Below, one piece after another: positions 8,030 to 15,372 of a stretch of DNA of 64,000 nucleotides. This DNA comes from Niveibacterium terrae (GTDB lineage: Bacteria > Pseudomonadota > Gammaproteobacteria > Burkholderiales > Rhodocyclaceae). A program made the position numbers and the translations under genes. Below the pieces are notes generated by a model. That model worked only from the letters and a program-made list of their open reading frames with translations, ran no database searches and was not told the DNA's origin. Numbering within the stretch: position 1 is the stretch's first letter; each line of letters begins with the position of its first letter. Where the stretch lies: NCBI RefSeq assembly GCF_048213115.1, contig NZ_CP172404.1, positions 3,038,001-3,102,000 on the forward strand, read 5' to 3'.

Positions 8030-9067
8030 CTGATTATGTCCTTTCTTCATGAAGCGAGGCTGGCGGCGCTCATAGGACTATGCTGAAGACATGACATTGG
8101 CAGGAGACGGCCATGATCAACAGCATCCAGTTCCAGAAGGGTTTGTCGCTGGCGGATTTCATGGCGCGATACGGCACCGAGGCGCAGTGCGAAGCGGCGC
8201 TGATCAAGGCGCGCTGGCCGGATGGCTTTGTCTGCCCCCGCTGCGGTCACCGCCGTGGTTATGCGTTCCGGCACGGCAAGAATGCGGTGTGGCAGTGCAG
8301 CGCTTGCCCGCACCAGACCAGCCTTCGCTCGGGCACGCAGATGGAGCACAGCCTGCTGAGCCTGCGCACCTGGATGCTGGCCATCTACCTGATCACGCAG
8401 TCCAAGACCAACATCGCGGCCTTGGCCTTGCGTCGTCAGCTGGGCATCTCCTGGAAGGCGGCCTGGCTGCTCAAGCACAAGATCATGGAGGCGATGCGGC
8501 AACGCGAAGCGCAGCGGCCCTTGAGCGCGGAGGTGCGCGTCGATCATGGCTGGCTGGGTGGCGAGCGTCCCGCGGGCCAACGTGGCCGGGGGGCGAAGAG
8601 CAAAGTGGCATTCGTGGCGGCAGTCGAGCTGCGCGAGGGCCGCCCGCTGCGCGTGCGCTTCGACCCGGTCGAGGACTTCTCGCCGGCAGCGCTGGCCCAA
8701 TGGGCCGCACGCGCCCTCACCGGACCGTGCCTGGTCAGCATGGACGCGTTCATCCGCTCTGGCTTGCTGGCGCTGGCGCCACAGGGGGTCGGTCAGATGG
8801 GGCTGCTCTCCCAAGACGAGACGGGAGTCGAGTCCTTCCGCTGGCTGAACATCCTGATCGGGAACCTGAAAACCGCGCTGAGCGGAACACACCACGCGTT
8901 CAAGTTCGCCAAGTACGCGAACCGCTACCTGGCGGAGGTGCAGTACCGCTTCAACCGTCGAGCAAGCCTGCCCGCGCTGGTGCCGGGATTGGCTTTCGCG
9001 GTGATGCACACACATCCCATGACAAGGCGAGTCATCACGAGCGTTCCTGAAGGAGGGACATAATCAG
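8030..9067 (+). mobile_element. IS1595-family insertion sequence, complete
   Basis: The ends form an inverted repeat: the left end at 8030-8054 begins CTGATTATGTCC, and the right end (9043-9067) read on the other strand begins with the same 12 bases, with about 20 of 24 positions matching overall. Length is 1038 bp with one transposase gene whose stop codon lies inside the right repeat. No direct target duplication is evident in the flanks (expected 8 bp), so one flank may have changed since insertion. Confidence 0.8.
8113..9063 (+). CDS. IS1595-family transposase
   Basis: This 316-residue transposase has the typical layout: an N-terminal zinc ribbon (CPRCGHRR and CSACPHQ, about residues 44-75), then the ISXO2-like catalytic domain. 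Acidic residues are in place: VRVDHGWLGGER carries the first aspartate, and LVSMDAF the second. The conserved C-terminal block AKYANRYLAEVQYRFNRR (in part) is present. The ATG follows a CAGGAGA ribosome site. The frame is intact and flanked by inverted repeats, so the element may be active. Confidence 0.9.
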   Translation: MINSIQFQKGLSLADFMARYGTEAQCEAALIKARWPDGFVCPRCGHRRGYAFRHGKNAVWQCSACPHQTSLRSGTQMEHSLLSLRTWMLAIYLITQSKTNIAALALRRQLGISWKAAWLLKHKIMEAMRQREAQRPLSAEVRVDHGWLGGERPAGQRGRGAKSKVAFVAAVELREGRPLRVRFDPVEDFSPAALAQWAARALTGPCLVSMDAFIRSGLLALAPQGVGQMGLLSQDETGVESFRWLNILIGNLKTALSGTHHAFKFAKYANRYLAEVQYRFNRRASLPALVPGLAFAVMHTHPMTRRVITSVPEGGT

Positions 9068-9170
9068 ATTAAAAATTAGCCATCAATGCGTGCATCCGGG
9101 AAGCCGCGGGCTTGTTTTCTGCCTGCCGCCTATCCCCAGGCTCGAGGTTCGGGGGTCAAGGTTCAGACCC

Positions 9171-9230
9171 TGCCTTCGACCATCCAAGCCCCCCGTATCA
9201 AGGTCGAGTTGCGGGACTTCGCGCGGCCTG
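9171..9230. repeat. dispersed intergenic repeat, copy F (diverged)
   Basis: TGCCTTCGACCATCCAAGCC followed by a diverged middle. The preceding AAGGTTCAGACCC resembles the sequence before copy B. The tail is not clearly recognisable. It lies between the IS1595 element and the Xre-RES module. Confidence 0.4.
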
Positions 9231-9261
9231 TCCCGGTGGCGTCAAATGTCATAGAATGAGA

Positions 9262-9273
9262 CGACAGATGTCG
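9262..9273. promoter_or_regulatory. palindrome before Xre-RES operon, candidate operator
   Basis: CGACA-GA-TGTCG is a perfect inverted repeat ending 14 bp before the antitoxin ATG, and a further ATGTC half-site lies at about 9246. Xre-RES operons are autoregulated, so this is a reasonable operator candidate. Confidence 0.4.
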
Positions 9274-9287
9274 CAGAGGAGGCTTCC

Positions 9288-9800
9288 ATGCCCGCAGTAC
9301 TCGTCAAAAGCGCCGCAGACTCATCGGCCATCAGCCACGATTTCCTCGAAGTCTATGGCGCGCTGAAGGCGCTCCTCGAGGAGCCGGCGCCGTCCATGCC
9401 CGAAGTCGAAGCGAAGTTCTCGAACACCGACCCGCTGCGGATCCATCGCCTGGTCATGCGTGGCGTGCAGAAGCGCTTCGCCCGGACCTTCTCCTCCGCC
9501 TTCCAGTCCCTGCCCCGCGAGGAAGTGCTGCGCGTGATCGGGGTCAGCGAGCGCACGCTGCAGCGCGCGCAGGAGGACGACGTTCTGGACCCCAACGCCA
9601 GTGACCGCCTGCTCCGCCTGGCCACTGTGACGGAGCAGGCGATCGACGTGCTCGGCACTCAGGAGGCAGCCGAAGCCTGGCTGGCAAAGCCCGCGATCGG
9701 CCTGGACCGCAACCGCCCGATAGACCTGCTCGAAACCTCTGAAGGCACCGAACTCGTCAAGACTCTGCTCAAACGGATGGACTACGAGGTCTACGCGTGA
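9288..9800 (+). CDS. Xre/MbcA/ParS-type antitoxin
   Basis: The 170-residue protein has an Xre-like DNA-binding half with VLRVIGVSERTLQRAQ (about 80-95) and a C-terminal DUF2384 toxin-binding domain (AIDVLGTQEAAEAWLAKP, RPIDLLETSEG, about 120-160). Proteins of this architecture neutralise RES-domain toxins. An AGAGGAGG ribosome site precedes the ATG. It overlaps the RES gene by GTGA and forms a two-gene operon. Confidence 0.9.
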   Translation: MPAVLVKSAADSSAISHDFLEVYGALKALLEEPAPSMPEVEAKFSNTDPLRIHRLVMRGVQKRFARTFSSAFQSLPREEVLRVIGVSERTLQRAQEDDVLDPNASDRLLRLATVTEQAIDVLGTQEAAEAWLAKPAIGLDRNRPIDLLETSEGTELVKTLLKRMDYEVYA

Positions 9801-10315
9801 CCCCCCTGCCCTGGGCCCTCTCGGCGCTCGCCGTCTGGCGCCTGGAAAGGGAGAAGCACTTCGCAACCTGGCGCACCGGCGAGGGGGCGCTCCGGGTCGG
9901 CGGACGTTGGTCCCCGGCCGGCCGGCCGGCGATCTACACGTCCCTGGATCCGGCCACCGCGATCCTCGAAGTGGCCGTGCACAAAGGCTTCGACATCCTC
10001 GACACCGACCCCCACAGGCTGCTGCAGCTCGAAATCAAGGATCCGCCCTCAGCGATCAAGGTCGTGCGCCCCGAGGACGTGCCGAATCCGAACTGGCTGC
10101 GCCCGGGTACGCTCAGTCCGAACCAGCAGGCTTTCGGCGATGCGCTGCTCCAGGCGTACGGCCTCGTGATCTTCCCGAGCGCCGTGTCCACTCATTCGTG
10201 GAACCTGGTCATCGACGTCGTGGCGGGCGCGGGGCGTTTCGAACTCGCGTCCGAGGAGCGCTTTGCGCTCGACACGCGGCTGGCAGCAAGGCCGACAGGC
10301 CCTAAAGCAGCCTGA
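9797..10315 (+). CDS. RES-domain toxin (NAD-depleting family)
   Basis: RES toxins degrade NAD+ by phosphorolysis or ADP-ribosylate targets. The 172-residue protein shows the defining residues: arginine in VGGRWSPAGRPAIYTS (about 35-50), glutamate in AILEVAVH (about 55-62) and the serine region in VIFPSAVSTHSWNLV. It starts at GTG overlapping the antitoxin stop codon. Length is within the family range and no damage is visible. Confidence 0.88.
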   Translation: MTPLPWALSALAVWRLEREKHFATWRTGEGALRVGGRWSPAGRPAIYTSLDPATAILEVAVHKGFDILDTDPHRLLQLEIKDPPSAIKVVRPEDVPNPNWLRPGTLSPNQQAFGDALLQAYGLVIFPSAVSTHSWNLVIDVVAGAGRFELASEERFALDTRLAARPTGPKAA

Positions 10316-10432
10316 ACCCCCCGGAACTCAGGACCCTCGTCCGGAATTCCACCTCTCCAGGGGCGCGTCGATACGCATCAAGGGGCGGCTGAACGTGCGG
10401 GTTGCGCTCAGGCCAGTCGTGCGAAATACAAG

Positions 10433-11482
10433 GCTATGTCCCAAATCCGTGTTGCTGCCCTCGGCCGAGCGCCTCGTCGAGGCAACGTTGCGGGGTGATC
10501 GCGTCGCCGTAGCGCTCGAGCATGCGGCGCCAGCCCAGATAGTTGTCCAGGTAGCGCGTGGCCACGCCATGAAAGCGCGCCATCCAGCTCTGGAGGCGGC
10601 CGTGATAGGCGCTGACGTTCTGGATGTGATACGCGCCGCCCTGGCTGCGTCGCCCGGGCGGCTCCCGCACCGCGACGTGCGTGAGCTGTGCTGCGCGGGC
10701 GAAGCGGGCATAGACGGCTGTGTCATCGGTGCACAGCAGCACATCGGCATCCACCAGCGGTTTGAGCCGCTCGGCGACGTGTATCGCATCGAGCCGGTCC
10801 AGCTTGAAGTCCGCTGTATGCCCCGAGCGGTCCCGGACCACCAGCACCGGAATCGGCGCGGCGTCCGCGCCCGGCGCCCTGCCCGGCCCGCCGCGCTGGC
10901 GGGCCGGGCGCGGCAAGTGCCGCTGGCCCTTGAAGGATTCGCGAAAGAAGGTTTCACCCGCCTCGACGATCCCGGCTTCATGCGCATCGCGGTGTTCGGC
11001 GATCAGCGCCAGGAAGCGATGCCGCCACAGGAAGGACGTGTTCTTGCTGAGGCCGCAGAGCTGGGCGGCGGCGCGCACGGACAGACCGTCGATCAAGGCC
11101 TGGGCGTAAGCGCTCCATTTTTCCGGGTGATGGAGCCGCGCCAGAGAAGAGCCCGTCAGCGCCGTGCAGGTTCGCTGGCAGCATTGGCAGCGGTAGCGCG
11201 CCAGGCCGCGCGTGAATCCCCAAGGCCTGAGATTGCCCGCCTCGGCATGGCAGTGGGGGCAGCCGGGCAGATCCGGAAGCTCGGGCGAGGCCGCCGGCGA
11301 ACTCGCGCCGAGCGGGCTTGCGGGAAGGGCGAGCGCCCGGAACAGGCACTGCCTCTGGCGGGCCGTCAGCTCGGCGGCCTGCTTGAGCCAGTGACGAAAG
11401 GCCTGGGCATCCATGATCCGACTCCGTGTCCGGTGGATGCCCTCAGCATAGCCCGCGATACAACACGTATCCGGGACAGAGC
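10433..11482 (-). mobile_element. IS1595-family insertion sequence, second type
   Basis: The ends at 10433-10454 and 11461-11482 are inverted repeats matching CAACACG-N-AT-NN-GGGACA-N-AGC (18 of 22 positions). Length is about 1050 bp with one transposase on the minus strand whose stop lies in the left repeat. The repeats and the protein differ from those of the element at 8030, so it is an independent insertion. No target duplication is visible. The short gaps on either side (10316-10432 and 11483-11634) show no gene. Confidence 0.75.
10434..11414 (-). CDS. IS1595-family transposase with altered catalytic residue
   Basis: The 326-residue protein has paired zinc-ribbon motifs (CPHCHAEAG and CQCCQRTC, about residues 52-80), a helix-turn-helix (AAAQLCGLSKNT) and the ISXO2-like DDE domain. 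The family block normally reads V-E-A-D-E-T-F; here it is IVEAGETFF, so the first catalytic aspartate (position 153) is glycine. The second acidic block (LLCTDDTAVY) and the NVSAYHGRLQSW block are intact. The frame is open, but the element is probably unable to transpose itself. I start at ATG 11414 (MDAQAFRHWL). Confidence 0.82.
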   Translation of the reverse strand: MDAQAFRHWLKQAAELTARQRQCLFRALALPASPLGASSPAASPELPDLPGCPHCHAEAGNLRPWGFTRGLARYRCQCCQRTCTALTGSSLARLHHPEKWSAYAQALIDGLSVRAAAQLCGLSKNTSFLWRHRFLALIAEHRDAHEAGIVEAGETFFRESFKGQRHLPRPARQRGGPGRAPGADAAPIPVLVVRDRSGHTADFKLDRLDAIHVAERLKPLVDADVLLCTDDTAVYARFARAAQLTHVAVREPPGRRSQGGAYHIQNVSAYHGRLQSWMARFHGVATRYLDNYLGWRRMLERYGDAITPQRCLDEALGRGQQHGFGT

Positions 11483-11634
11483 GCTTCCGAACGGGCATGC
11501 GGTCGAGGGCTTCACGGATCAGCCGTCAGCGCGTGCTCAGGGAAATCCCAGGCTTGCGGGAAATGACTTCTATGTCGGTCACAAAACCTGTTCATGGCGG
11601 GCACGCCGAGCATTCGTCCTGTGGCGGATCGGGG

Positions 11635-12381
11635 CTACCAGCGAAGCGTGAGTCCCGCACCGGCCGAGTACTTCGCTTCGGCATCGTTCAGCCCGCGGCG
11701 ATAGCCGAAGTCCAGATCGAGCTTTTCGCTGGGACTGTAGATCGCGCCGACATTCGCGAACACAGGGTTCTTTCCCTTAGCGGAGTCGGGGTTGCGATGA
11801 GCGCCGGTTTCGGCGACGAAGCGAAGCCGGACGCCGGACGCGATCAGCGCGGCGGCGGAGGCGTTCCAGATGTCCCGGCGCCCGCCTGTGCCGTTGTTGG
11901 CCCGCAGATAGCCGACATTGCCGAGATAGACGTGCGTTTCATCGGCCGCAAAACCGAGGATGCCGAGAACGCCGGCCTGCACGCGCTCCGCGCCGAAGCC
12001 CTTGTCGGAGCGCCCCGTCGGCAGGACCAGCCAGGGCTTGACGCCCAGGCTCAGCCCGCCCCGCTCCAGCACGCGCCACTTCAGCGCAAGCGAGGCGTCC
12101 CCCAAGCCCCTCTGGCTCCCGCCGGGCGCTGCATCGGCCTGGCTGTGGCACCACGAAAGGTTGATGGCGAGGTCGACGGCATCGGTCATCCCGCGCGTCA
12201 GCGTGGCATTGACCGCAAGACCCACGGCTCCGGCTTCGCGCGCGACCGCGCGGTCCGTATTGGCTTCGAGCTGCCATTGACCCGCGCCCAGCACACCCGC
12301 ATCGTCGCTAGTCAGCGGATGCGCGGCGAAAGCCGGGCTGGAGAACAAGAGGGCGAGAGTCAGGAATCCAGATGCACGCAT
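11635..12381 (-). CDS. predicted outer-membrane beta-barrel protein (transporter-like)
   Basis: The 248-residue product starts with a clear signal peptide (MRASGFLTLALLFSSPAFA, cleavage about residue 20) followed by AHPLTSDDAGVLGAGQWQLE, typical of a family of periplasm-facing or outer-membrane barrel proteins annotated only as transporter-like. Alternating beta patterns (LALKWRVLERGGLSLGVKPW, DLDFGYRRGLNDAEAKYSAG) and the ending aromatic LTLRW agree with a barrel of about ten strands. It lies downstream of a broken MFS gene. Specific substrate unknown. Confidence 0.7.
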   Translation of the reverse strand: MRASGFLTLALLFSSPAFAAHPLTSDDAGVLGAGQWQLEANTDRAVAREAGAVGLAVNATLTRGMTDAVDLAINLSWCHSQADAAPGGSQRGLGDASLALKWRVLERGGLSLGVKPWLVLPTGRSDKGFGAERVQAGVLGILGFAADETHVYLGNVGYLRANNGTGGRRDIWNASAAALIASGVRLRFVAETGAHRNPDSAKGKNPVFANVGAIYSPSEKLDLDFGYRRGLNDAEAKYSAGAGLTLRW

Positions 12382-12479
12382 GATCCCGCGTCCGTATCGG
12401 GAGCGGAATTTTACACGAGGGCCCGGCACGAGCCCCGTCCAGCGAGACAGCCGCTCGCCCCCCGGCTTCTTGCCCCTGC

Positions 12480-13086
12480 TCACGGCCTTGCCGCGCCATC
12501 CGGCCGATCGGGATCCGGGATCAGTGCCAGCGTTCCCGCGGCCATCAGCAGCGCAGCCAGGCCGAAACCGAGCCCGGGCGAGACCGTGGTCCACAGCAGA
12601 CCGACCACGGCGCTGGAGACGAACTTGGCGGCGCCGTTCTCGGTACCCAGCGCGCCATAGCAGGTGACCAGCGTATCCGCCGGGACCATCGCGGCGGTGA
12701 CGGTCGCCTCCTGCGCTTCCTGGATCGCGCCCCTTGCCGAACCAGGACACGATGCGCCCCAGGAGCAGCAGGGGCCAACCCGCCGCCAGCGCGATCAGCG
12801 CCTGCCCGAGCGGAGTCAGCGCGTAGCCGATCAGCACCAGGCGCTTGCGATGACCCAGCTTGTCGGGGATATAGCCGGAGAGCATCTTCGTGAAGGCGGC
12901 CACCACGTCGGCGGCGCCTTCGACGAGGCCTAACACGGCGGCCGGAATCCCGAGCACGGAGATGAAGTCGGGCAGGATCACGGTCGTCGTCTCGTAACAG
13001 AAATCGCCCAGGCCGCTGGTCAGGCCGGCACCGATCACGGTGCGGTTGAGCCAACCCTCGGGCGCGCCATCGTCTTTCTCTGCCAT
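12480..13086 (-). pseudogene. MFS transporter with internal deletion and frameshift
   Basis: The frame from ATG 13086 (MAEKDDGAPEGWLNRT) encodes the first four or so membrane helices of a major facilitator protein up to GRIVSWFGKG. The sequence then continues, in a shifted frame, with ATVTAAMVPADTLVTCYGAL and GLLWTTVSPGLGFGLAALLM, which correspond to the last two helices. About 200 residues (roughly helices 5-10) are missing, so the gene cannot give a working transporter. The upstream frame reads on into the next gene as a spurious fusion. Confidence 0.8.
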
Positions 13087-13197
13087 TGCCGCCCTCCGCT
13101 GCGAAGCCTCCGTGCTCAGCTTAGCGAGCGAACCCGCTGCGGAACAGTGCGGCATGGTGCTGTGCGAAGCGCGGTCAGATCGCTCATCCCGCTTCCC

Positions 13198-14511
13198 TCA
13201 GCGCGAAAAGGTATCGCTCGCCTGCTGTTTGACCAGGGCATTGCGGTAGGCGGGAATGTCGCCGAGCTTGATTCCTTCGGGCGCGTGGCGGTTCTTGGAC
13301 TGGCCGATCCGTTGGGAGCGATAGATGCCGCTGTGCCCGGAGAACAGATAGCTGACCACGCACGCGATCGCCGCGTAGCCGCCGACCTCGGCACCGAAGA
13401 GTTCCATCGCCATCAGCGTCGAGGCGATCGGCGTGTTGGCCGCGCCGGCGAAGACCGCGACGAAGCCGACTCCGGCCAGCAGCGAAAAGGGCAGGTGCAG
13501 CAACGGAGCGAGCGCGTTGCCAAGCGTCGCACCGATGTAGAAAAGCGGCGTGACCTCTCCTCCCTTGAAGCCGGCGCCGAGCGAGGCGACCGTGAAAGCG
13601 AGCTTGGCGATGAAGTCATACCAGGGCAGCGGTTTCTGGAAGGCCTCGACGATGACGGGCACGCCCAGACCGATGTAGCGATCGGTCCCGATGGCCCAGA
13701 CCACGGCGACGATGACGAAGCCCCCGAGCAACGGGCGCAACGGCGCGTAGGCGATCCGGCTCTTGAACAGCCCGCCCAGAGCATGGGTCGCCTCCGCGAA
13801 CAGCTTGCCGGTCAGGCCGAACAGGGCTCCGGCGATCAGCATCGCGCAGAAGCCCCAGGCGCTAAAGCCCGGAACCGACGCAATCGCGTAGTGCGTGTGG
13901 TGTACGCCCCAGAAGAGCCCCACTTGGTCGGCGATCACGGCCGAGACGAGGCAGGCCAGAATCGCGTCGTAGCGCAGCCGTCCGATCGCGAGGACTTCCA
14001 GTCCGAAGATCGCGCCGGCCAGCGGAGTTCCGAACACGGACGCGAAGCCGGCGCTGATCCCGGCCATCAGGATGATCTGGCGATCCTCGTGCCTGAGCCG
14101 GAACAGCCTGGTCAGCTGATCGGCCAGAGCGCCGCCCATCTGAACCGCCGTGCCTTCCCGGCCCACGGAAGCGCCGAACAGGTGGGAGACGACGGTCGCG
14201 ACCAGAACCAGCGGGGCCATGCGCAGCGGCACCACTTTCTTCGGATCATGGATCTCGTCGATCAGCAGGTTGTTACCGGCTTCGACGCTCCGTCCGAAGC
14301 GCAGGTAGAACCAAGCGACGATGAACCCGGCCAGAGGGAGGGCGAGGATCAGACAGCGGGTCGACTCGCGGGTGCGCGTCGCCCATTCGAGCGCGAACAG
14401 GAAAAGGGCGGATGCCGATCCGGCAAGGACGGCAACGAGGAAGGCCAGGACCAGCCATTTGCCCATATAGGGCAGCAGCTCGATCGGCTCAAGGCGTTTT
14501 GAAGGTTTCAT
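13198..14511 (-). CDS. CLC-F type fluoride/proton antiporter
   Basis: This 437-residue CLC-family membrane protein (about 10-12 helices) carries the changes that mark the fluoride-exporting CLC-F clade. The usual GSGIP filter motif is replaced by EAGNNLLIDEIH (77-88), and the second motif reads GREGT (117-121) instead of GREGP. GFKGGEVTPLFYIGA forms the third conserved block. CLC-F proteins export fluoride in exchange for protons and protect cells at low pH. A fluoride riboswitch lies in its 5' leader, which agrees strongly with the assignment. The leader has no strong ribosome site before ATG 14511; a weak CTGGAT is present. Confidence 0.92.
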   Translation of the reverse strand: MKPSKRLEPIELLPYMGKWLVLAFLVAVLAGSASALFLFALEWATRTRESTRCLILALPLAGFIVAWFYLRFGRSVEAGNNLLIDEIHDPKKVVPLRMAPLVLVATVVSHLFGASVGREGTAVQMGGALADQLTRLFRLRHEDRQIILMAGISAGFASVFGTPLAGAIFGLEVLAIGRLRYDAILACLVSAVIADQVGLFWGVHHTHYAIASVPGFSAWGFCAMLIAGALFGLTGKLFAEATHALGGLFKSRIAYAPLRPLLGGFVIVAVVWAIGTDRYIGLGVPVIVEAFQKPLPWYDFIAKLAFTVASLGAGFKGGEVTPLFYIGATLGNALAPLLHLPFSLLAGVGFVAVFAGAANTPIASTLMAMELFGAEVGGYAAIACVVSYLFSGHSGIYRSQRIGQSKNRHAPEGIKLGDIPAYRNALVKQQASDTFSR

Positions 14512-14591
14512 GCATATCCAGGCTTGCAGTTCTAAGACCCTGGACAGGCAGATTCAGACAGGCGTGCGCCTACATCTTCCTATCGTCCAGG

Positions 14592-14648
14592 AAAGTGCAG
14601 GCATCATCAGCACAGAGGCGGTTAGAGGAGGAATGCCATCTCCTTGGG
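14592..14648 (-). promoter_or_regulatory. fluoride riboswitch (crcB motif)
   Basis: The minus strand reads AGGAGATGGCATTCCTCC, then CTAACCGCC, then GCTGATGATGCCTGC. These are the conserved elements of the fluoride-sensing crcB RNA: the GATGGCATTCC stem region, the AACCGCC strand and the CTGATGATGCC segment that forms the pseudoknot and pairing. It lies about 80 nt upstream of the CLC-F start. A CCAGG...CCTGG stem can form next to the start codon and could be the expression platform. Confidence 0.9.
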
Positions 14649-14764
14649 CGGCGAGTCTACAAGGTTTGCCGACCCAGGACAAACCCGGCACGCGGCAAAA
14701 GGGCAGCCCGCAGGCCGCCCCGGTCAGGACAGGGATCGACAACCCCTGTCCGCGCGGACAAGGC

Positions 14765-15178
14765 TCAGGGCTTGATGATCTTGAGCAGTTCGACTTCGAA
14801 GTTCAGCGTCGTGTCGGGCGGGATCACGCCGCCGGCGCCCCGCTTGCCGTAGGCGATCTGCGGCGGGCAGACGAGCTTGGCCTTGCCGCCTTCCTTCATC
14901 TTCTGCACGCCTTCGGTCCAGCACGGGATCACGCCGTTGAGCGGGAATTCGATCGGCGAACCGGTCTTGTACGAGGAATCGAATTCCTTGCCATTCTGGA
15001 AAGTGCCGCGGTAGTTGACCCGCACGACGCTGGTCGGACCAGGGTGGGCGCCCTTGCCTTCCTTGACGGACTGATAGACGAGACCGCTCGGCGTGGTCTG
15101 CGCTTTCGGTTCGGCGGCCTTGACGGCCAGGGAGACCGCGCAGGCGGCCAGCAGGAGCAGAACGGGGGTGCGTTTCAT
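14765..15178 (-). CDS. FKBP-type peptidyl-prolyl cis-trans isomerase, periplasmic
   Basis: The 137-residue protein folds exported proteins by isomerising proline bonds. Residues 1-22 are a signal peptide (MKRTPVLLLLAACAVSLAVKA). A single FKBP domain follows, with VRVNYRGTFQNGKEFDSSY, PLNGVIPCWTEGVQKMKEGG and the C-terminal strand LNFEVELLKI, the standard FKBP core. I start at ATG 15178, preceded by AGGAAAA. The hairpin GGACAGGG...CCCCTGTCC at 14727-14751 follows the gene but lacks a T-run, so termination there is uncertain. Confidence 0.88.
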   Translation of the reverse strand: MKRTPVLLLLAACAVSLAVKAAEPKAQTTPSGLVYQSVKEGKGAHPGPTSVVRVNYRGTFQNGKEFDSSYKTGSPIEFPLNGVIPCWTEGVQKMKEGGKAKLVCPPQIAYGKRGAGGVIPPDTTLNFEVELLKIIKP

Positions 15179-15372
15179 CAATTTTCCTGGGACAGATACA
15201 GACCCCGTAACGATACGCCATCCCGTGCTTGCCGGCGACAAGGGCTGCCCCCCTGAACCAGATGCCGTGGTTGCTGAAGCAATGGTTGCCGATACAAGGA
15301 TTAACAAAACGGGGCTACGGGTTTTCCCTGACAGGCCGTTTAAGGATTTGATATATCACCTCTGTCCATCTC

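Noticed and set aside
2561..9230. Integron cassette array explanation for the repeats
   Set aside because: The repeats lack the GTTRRRY/RYYYAAC cores expected of attC sites, genes lie in both orientations, and no integron integrase is seen.
11635..13155. Single 506-residue protein joining an MFS start to a barrel protein
   Set aside because: The middle is a frame-shifted, low-complexity stretch, and a fresh signal peptide with its own ATG begins at 12381. Two genes, the upstream one broken, explain it better.
14727..14751. Rho-independent terminator after the FKBP gene
   Set aside because: The stem is good but no T-run follows on either strand, so I mention it only in the gene entry.
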